From JAQBDA01 sp041301185 (lineage in GTDB: Bacteria; Chloroflexota; Anaerolineae; Anaerolineales; UBA4823): a DNA stretch of 9,261 nucleotides. The position numbers were made by a program, and so were the translations under genes. Below are positions 7,178-9,261 of the stretch, piece after piece. The notes under the pieces are model-generated. The model ran no database searches. It was not told the DNA's origin and saw only the letters and a program-made list of their open reading frames with translations. Where the stretch lies: positions 1-9,261 of the forward strand of contig JBFYSV010000027.1 of assembly GCA_041301185.1 (NCBI GenBank), written 5' to 3'. Numbering within the stretch: the stretch's first letter is position 1; each line of letters opens with the position of its first letter.

Positions 7178-9037
7178 ATGCCAACCTACCCTGAACTTGG
7201 TCCGCGCGACGAGCGCAACAACTGGCCCTCCATTGACCGACCGGACGGCGGACCGCCACCCGGCTGGAGCCACGCCCTGGCGGCGGGCATCGACCGGCCG
7301 CGTAGCCACGTCCTCTCCCCCGACGGCAGCCGGATCGCCTTCTTTTGGGAGCGGGACGACTGCGCCGACCTGTACATAATGCCTGCCTCAGGCGGCTGGC
7401 CTGCCCGCCTGACCTTCGGGCGCGAGCCGCTGCCCTACTGGTTCGATGAAGCGCCGCGCTGGTCGCCGGACGGCGAGTGGCTGGCGTACACCAGCCAGGA
7501 GCACGCCTGGGTTGTTGCAGCACATGGCGGGCTGCCGCGCCGGGTGAGCGCCTTCACCACCGCTGCCGGCTCGCCGCGCTGGATGGCGGACAGCGCCGGG
7601 ATCGTCCTGGTTCACGAGCAGGATGAGCGCACCTGCCTGCTGCTCACCGACCGGGAGGGTGCCTGGCCGCGCCAGCTCACCCCGTACGCCGGGCGGGATA
7701 GCGACCCGCAGCCCTCCCCCGACGGGCGCTACGTGGCTTACGTCCACAGCCCGCCGAACGACCTGGAGCGGGCGGATATCCTCCGGGTGCAGCTCAGCGA
7801 TGGGGCGGTCACCCCGCTGGCAGGCACGCCGGGGCGATTTACCCGCTCGCCGCGCTGGTCGCCAGATGGATTGCGTATAGCTTATATATCCCAAAGGGTT
7901 GATTTCTACGACCTGTACCTGTACGACCTGGCTTCCCGGCAGGAGCGCCTGCTGGCGCGCCTGGGCTGCGACCTGGATGAGCCGTGCTGGTCGCCGGATG
8001 GCGAGCATCTCGTCTGCACTGCCAACCGGGAGGGGGCGTTCGACCTGTTGATGGTGGAGGTCGAGAGCGGCATCAGCCACGATCTGCGCCGGGGGAGTGG
8101 TTTCCACGCTCGCCCGCAGTGGTCGCCGGACGGGCGCACCATCACCTACGAGTACGACAGCCCGCTGTGCATTCCGGATATCTACCGCATCGACCTTGAA
8201 ACACGCCAGGTGGCGCAGCTCACCTTCAGCACGCCGCCCGCCCTGGCGAGCCTGAAGATGATCGAGCCTGAGGAAGTGCGCTACCCCAGCCAGGACGGGC
8301 TGGAAATTCCGGCTTTCCTGTACCAGCCCGTTGCGCCCAACGGGGCGGGCATCGTCTACCCGCACGGCGGACCGACCGCCCAGCACGCCCTGGAGTGGGA
8401 GACCTGGGTGCAATACATGCTCGCCAAGGGCTACACCCTGCTGGCGGTCAACCAGCGCGGCAGCACCGGCTACGGGATGGAGTTCGAGCGGGCGAATTAC
8501 CACACCTGGGGCGTGGGCGACACGCAAGACTGCCTGGCGGGTGCGGATTATCTGGCAGGGTTGGATGGCATCGATCCCCAGCGCCTGGGGGTGTACGGCG
8601 CCAGCTATGGGGCATATATGGCAATCTGCTGCCTGGCGTACGATCCACAGCACCGTTTTGCCTGTGGGGTGGCGAAATACGGCGATTGCGATCTGTTCAC
8701 TTCCTGGGCGCAATGTGAGCGCAGCGGACGGGAGGACCTCTACCGCATGCTGGGGCACCCGGCGGGGGACCGCCAGGCATACCGGGAGGCTTCGCCCATC
8801 ACAGATGTTGCCCGGTTCCGCTCCCCGCTGCTCATTGTGCACGGCTTGCAAGACCCCTACGTCCCGCCGATGCAATCCGAGGAGCTGGTGGAAGCCCTGC
8901 GCCAGGAGGGCAAGACCTACGAGTACAAGACCTATCCCGACGAGGAGCACGGGATTATGAGGAAGGCGAACCTGCAGGATTACTATGCCAGGATGGAGCG
9001 GTTTTTGGACTGGTATTTAAGCTTCCCGCAAGTTTGA
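7178..9037 (+). CDS. S9-family serine peptidase (prolyl oligopeptidase / acylaminoacyl-peptidase type)
   Basis: A 619-residue cytoplasmic peptidase without signal peptide, expected to cleave short peptides. Residues about 40-345 form a seven-bladed PD40/WD40-like propeller. SPDG motifs occur at 47, 96, 180, 228, 272 and 316, and a degenerate blade sits near 134-142. The α/β-hydrolase domain starts near 365. PHGGPT (395-400) marks the oxyanion region, Ser476 lies in GASYGAY, Asp559 in VHGLQDPYVP, and His591 in DEEHGI. The triad is complete and the length fits the S9C group, which includes acylaminoacyl-peptidases and dipeptidyl/oligopeptidases. The start ATG follows the repeat array directly, and in-frame sequence upstream is repeat-derived. 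Its stop codon lies in the loop of a perfect hairpin. Position next to a peptide importer and an amino-acid deacylase fits peptide catabolism. The exact specificity is not readable from sequence. Confidence 0.94.
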   Translation: MPTYPELGPRDERNNWPSIDRPDGGPPPGWSHALAAGIDRPRSHVLSPDGSRIAFFWERDDCADLYIMPASGGWPARLTFGREPLPYWFDEAPRWSPDGEWLAYTSQEHAWVVAAHGGLPRRVSAFTTAAGSPRWMADSAGIVLVHEQDERTCLLLTDREGAWPRQLTPYAGRDSDPQPSPDGRYVAYVHSPPNDLERADILRVQLSDGAVTPLAGTPGRFTRSPRWSPDGLRIAYISQRVDFYDLYLYDLASRQERLLARLGCDLDEPCWSPDGEHLVCTANREGAFDLLMVEVESGISHDLRRGSGFHARPQWSPDGRTITYEYDSPLCIPDIYRIDLETRQVAQLTFSTPPALASLKMIEPEEVRYPSQDGLEIPAFLYQPVAPNGAGIVYPHGGPTAQHALEWETWVQYMLAKGYTLLAVNQRGSTGYGMEFERANYHTWGVGDTQDCLAGADYLAGLDGIDPQRLGVYGASYGAYMAICCLAYDPQHRFACGVAKYGDCDLFTSWAQCERSGREDLYRMLGHPAGDRQAYREASPITDVARFRSPLLIVHGLQDPYVPPMQSEELVEALRQEGKTYEYKTYPDEEHGIMRKANLQDYYARMERFLDWYLSFPQV

Positions 9038-9053
9038 TAACTTGCGGGAAGCT
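9020..9053. terminator. Perfect 15-bp hairpin containing the peptidase stop codon
   Basis: AGCTTCCCGCAAGTT (9020-9034) and AACTTGCGGGAAGCT (9039-9053) pair perfectly around the loop TGAT, which contains the TGA stop (9035-9037). The stem is strong enough to act as a bidirectional terminator or mRNA-end protector between convergent genes. No U-run follows on either strand, so termination by a standard intrinsic mechanism is uncertain. It may instead be a dispersed palindromic repeat. Confidence 0.6.
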
Positions 9054-9083
9054 GGTTACCTTATGAATAATCTGCCGCGATCC

Positions 9084-9178
9084 AGGACTGGCAGTCCGGG
9101 AAAGGCTGTTTGCCGGAAGCGCTTCTGTGCCTGTGGATATTATTTTCCCACTAGTGCTTCTTCAGGACTGCCAGTCCT
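9084..9178. repeat. Inverted pair of AGGACTGGCAGTCC palindromes
   Basis: AGGACTGGCAGTCC (9084-9097) recurs in inverse orientation at 9165-9178, 67 bp away. Each copy is itself palindromic (GGACTG-N-CAGTCC). The right copy is a full 15-mer palindrome at 9164-9178. Between them lie GGGAAA (9098-9103) facing TTTCCC (9144-9149) and the palindrome GAAGCGCTTC (9116-9125). It looks like a small non-coding mobile or REP-type unit. It could also act as terminator for the convergent minus-strand gene. Confidence 0.6.
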
Positions 9179-9261
9179 AAATAATCCCTCTCCACAGCGC
9201 CTGTAACGCGCGATAATCTATCAGGATGATCCCTTCTTCCTTTACGATATCTTTTGCCTGC
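9177..9261 (-). CDS. 3' end of a convergent minus-strand gene, product not identified
   Basis: From the right edge the minus strand reads 27 codons ending KEEGIILIDYRALQALWRGII, then TAG at 9177-9179. The first base (9261) is the third position of a preceding codon. The composition (charged helix, hydrophobic strand, amphipathic tail) looks like genuine protein, and the other two minus frames look less so. The AKDIVKEEGIILID pattern faintly recalls the tail of small MNT-type nucleotidyltransferases, but this is too short for assignment. Its stop codon overlaps the AGGACTGGCAGTCCT palindrome. Confidence 0.45.
   Translation of the reverse strand, partial: QAKDIVKEEGIILIDYRALQALWRGII

Noticed and set aside
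7388..8950. Long minus-strand open frame (520 codons) opposite the peptidase
   Set aside because: The plus-strand product has a full S9 catalytic triad and propeller motifs. The antisense product is Arg/Val/Gln-rich and unrecognisable.

Overview
The window looks like chromosomal DNA of a Chloroflexota bacterium, most likely Anaerolineae-like. This is inferred from the style of the substrate-binding lipoprotein (LAAC lipobox followed by a Pro/Thr/Glu/Ala linker of PTEAPAAE type), GC-rich coding sequence (about 60% by eye), AGGAG-type ribosome binding sites, and gaps filled with dispersed palindromic repeats. No rRNA, tRNA, CRISPR array, transposase or phage gene was seen.

Layout. Positions 1-5456 (minus strand) hold a peptide/oligopeptide ABC importer operon in the order binding protein, permease B, permease C, ATPase D, ATPase F. 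The last gene runs off the left edge after 130 codons. Several track-style long starts were shortened to starts that have a Shine-Dalgarno sequence and a conserved N-terminus. A 324-bp divergent control region (5457-5780) follows. On the plus strand come an M14-family zinc deacylase (5781-6896), a 281-bp gap filled by about seven copies of a 41-42 bp degenerate repeat (6901-7177), and a cytoplasmic S9-family prolyl-oligopeptidase-type serine peptidase (7178-9037). A perfect 15-bp hairpin encloses the peptidase stop codon. A convergent minus-strand gene enters from the right edge, with only its last 27 codons visible (9177-9260).

How the genes may work together. The importer brings in peptides. 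The S9 enzyme (acylaminoacyl-peptidase/oligopeptidase type) could trim them in the cytoplasm, and the M14 enzyme (succinylglutamate desuccinylase/aspartoacylase type) could remove N-acyl groups from the released amino acids. This suggests a peptide or N-acyl-peptide salvage locus. The families are clear, but the pathway is inference.

The most unusual content is non-coding. It includes the inverted/direct repeat array whose last copy supplies the peptidase ribosome binding site, a decayed copy of the oppB 3' end beyond its stop codon, a 12-G tract inside a hairpin in the divergent promoter region, three tandem heptamers near the importer promoter, and two different palindromes that each contain a stop codon.
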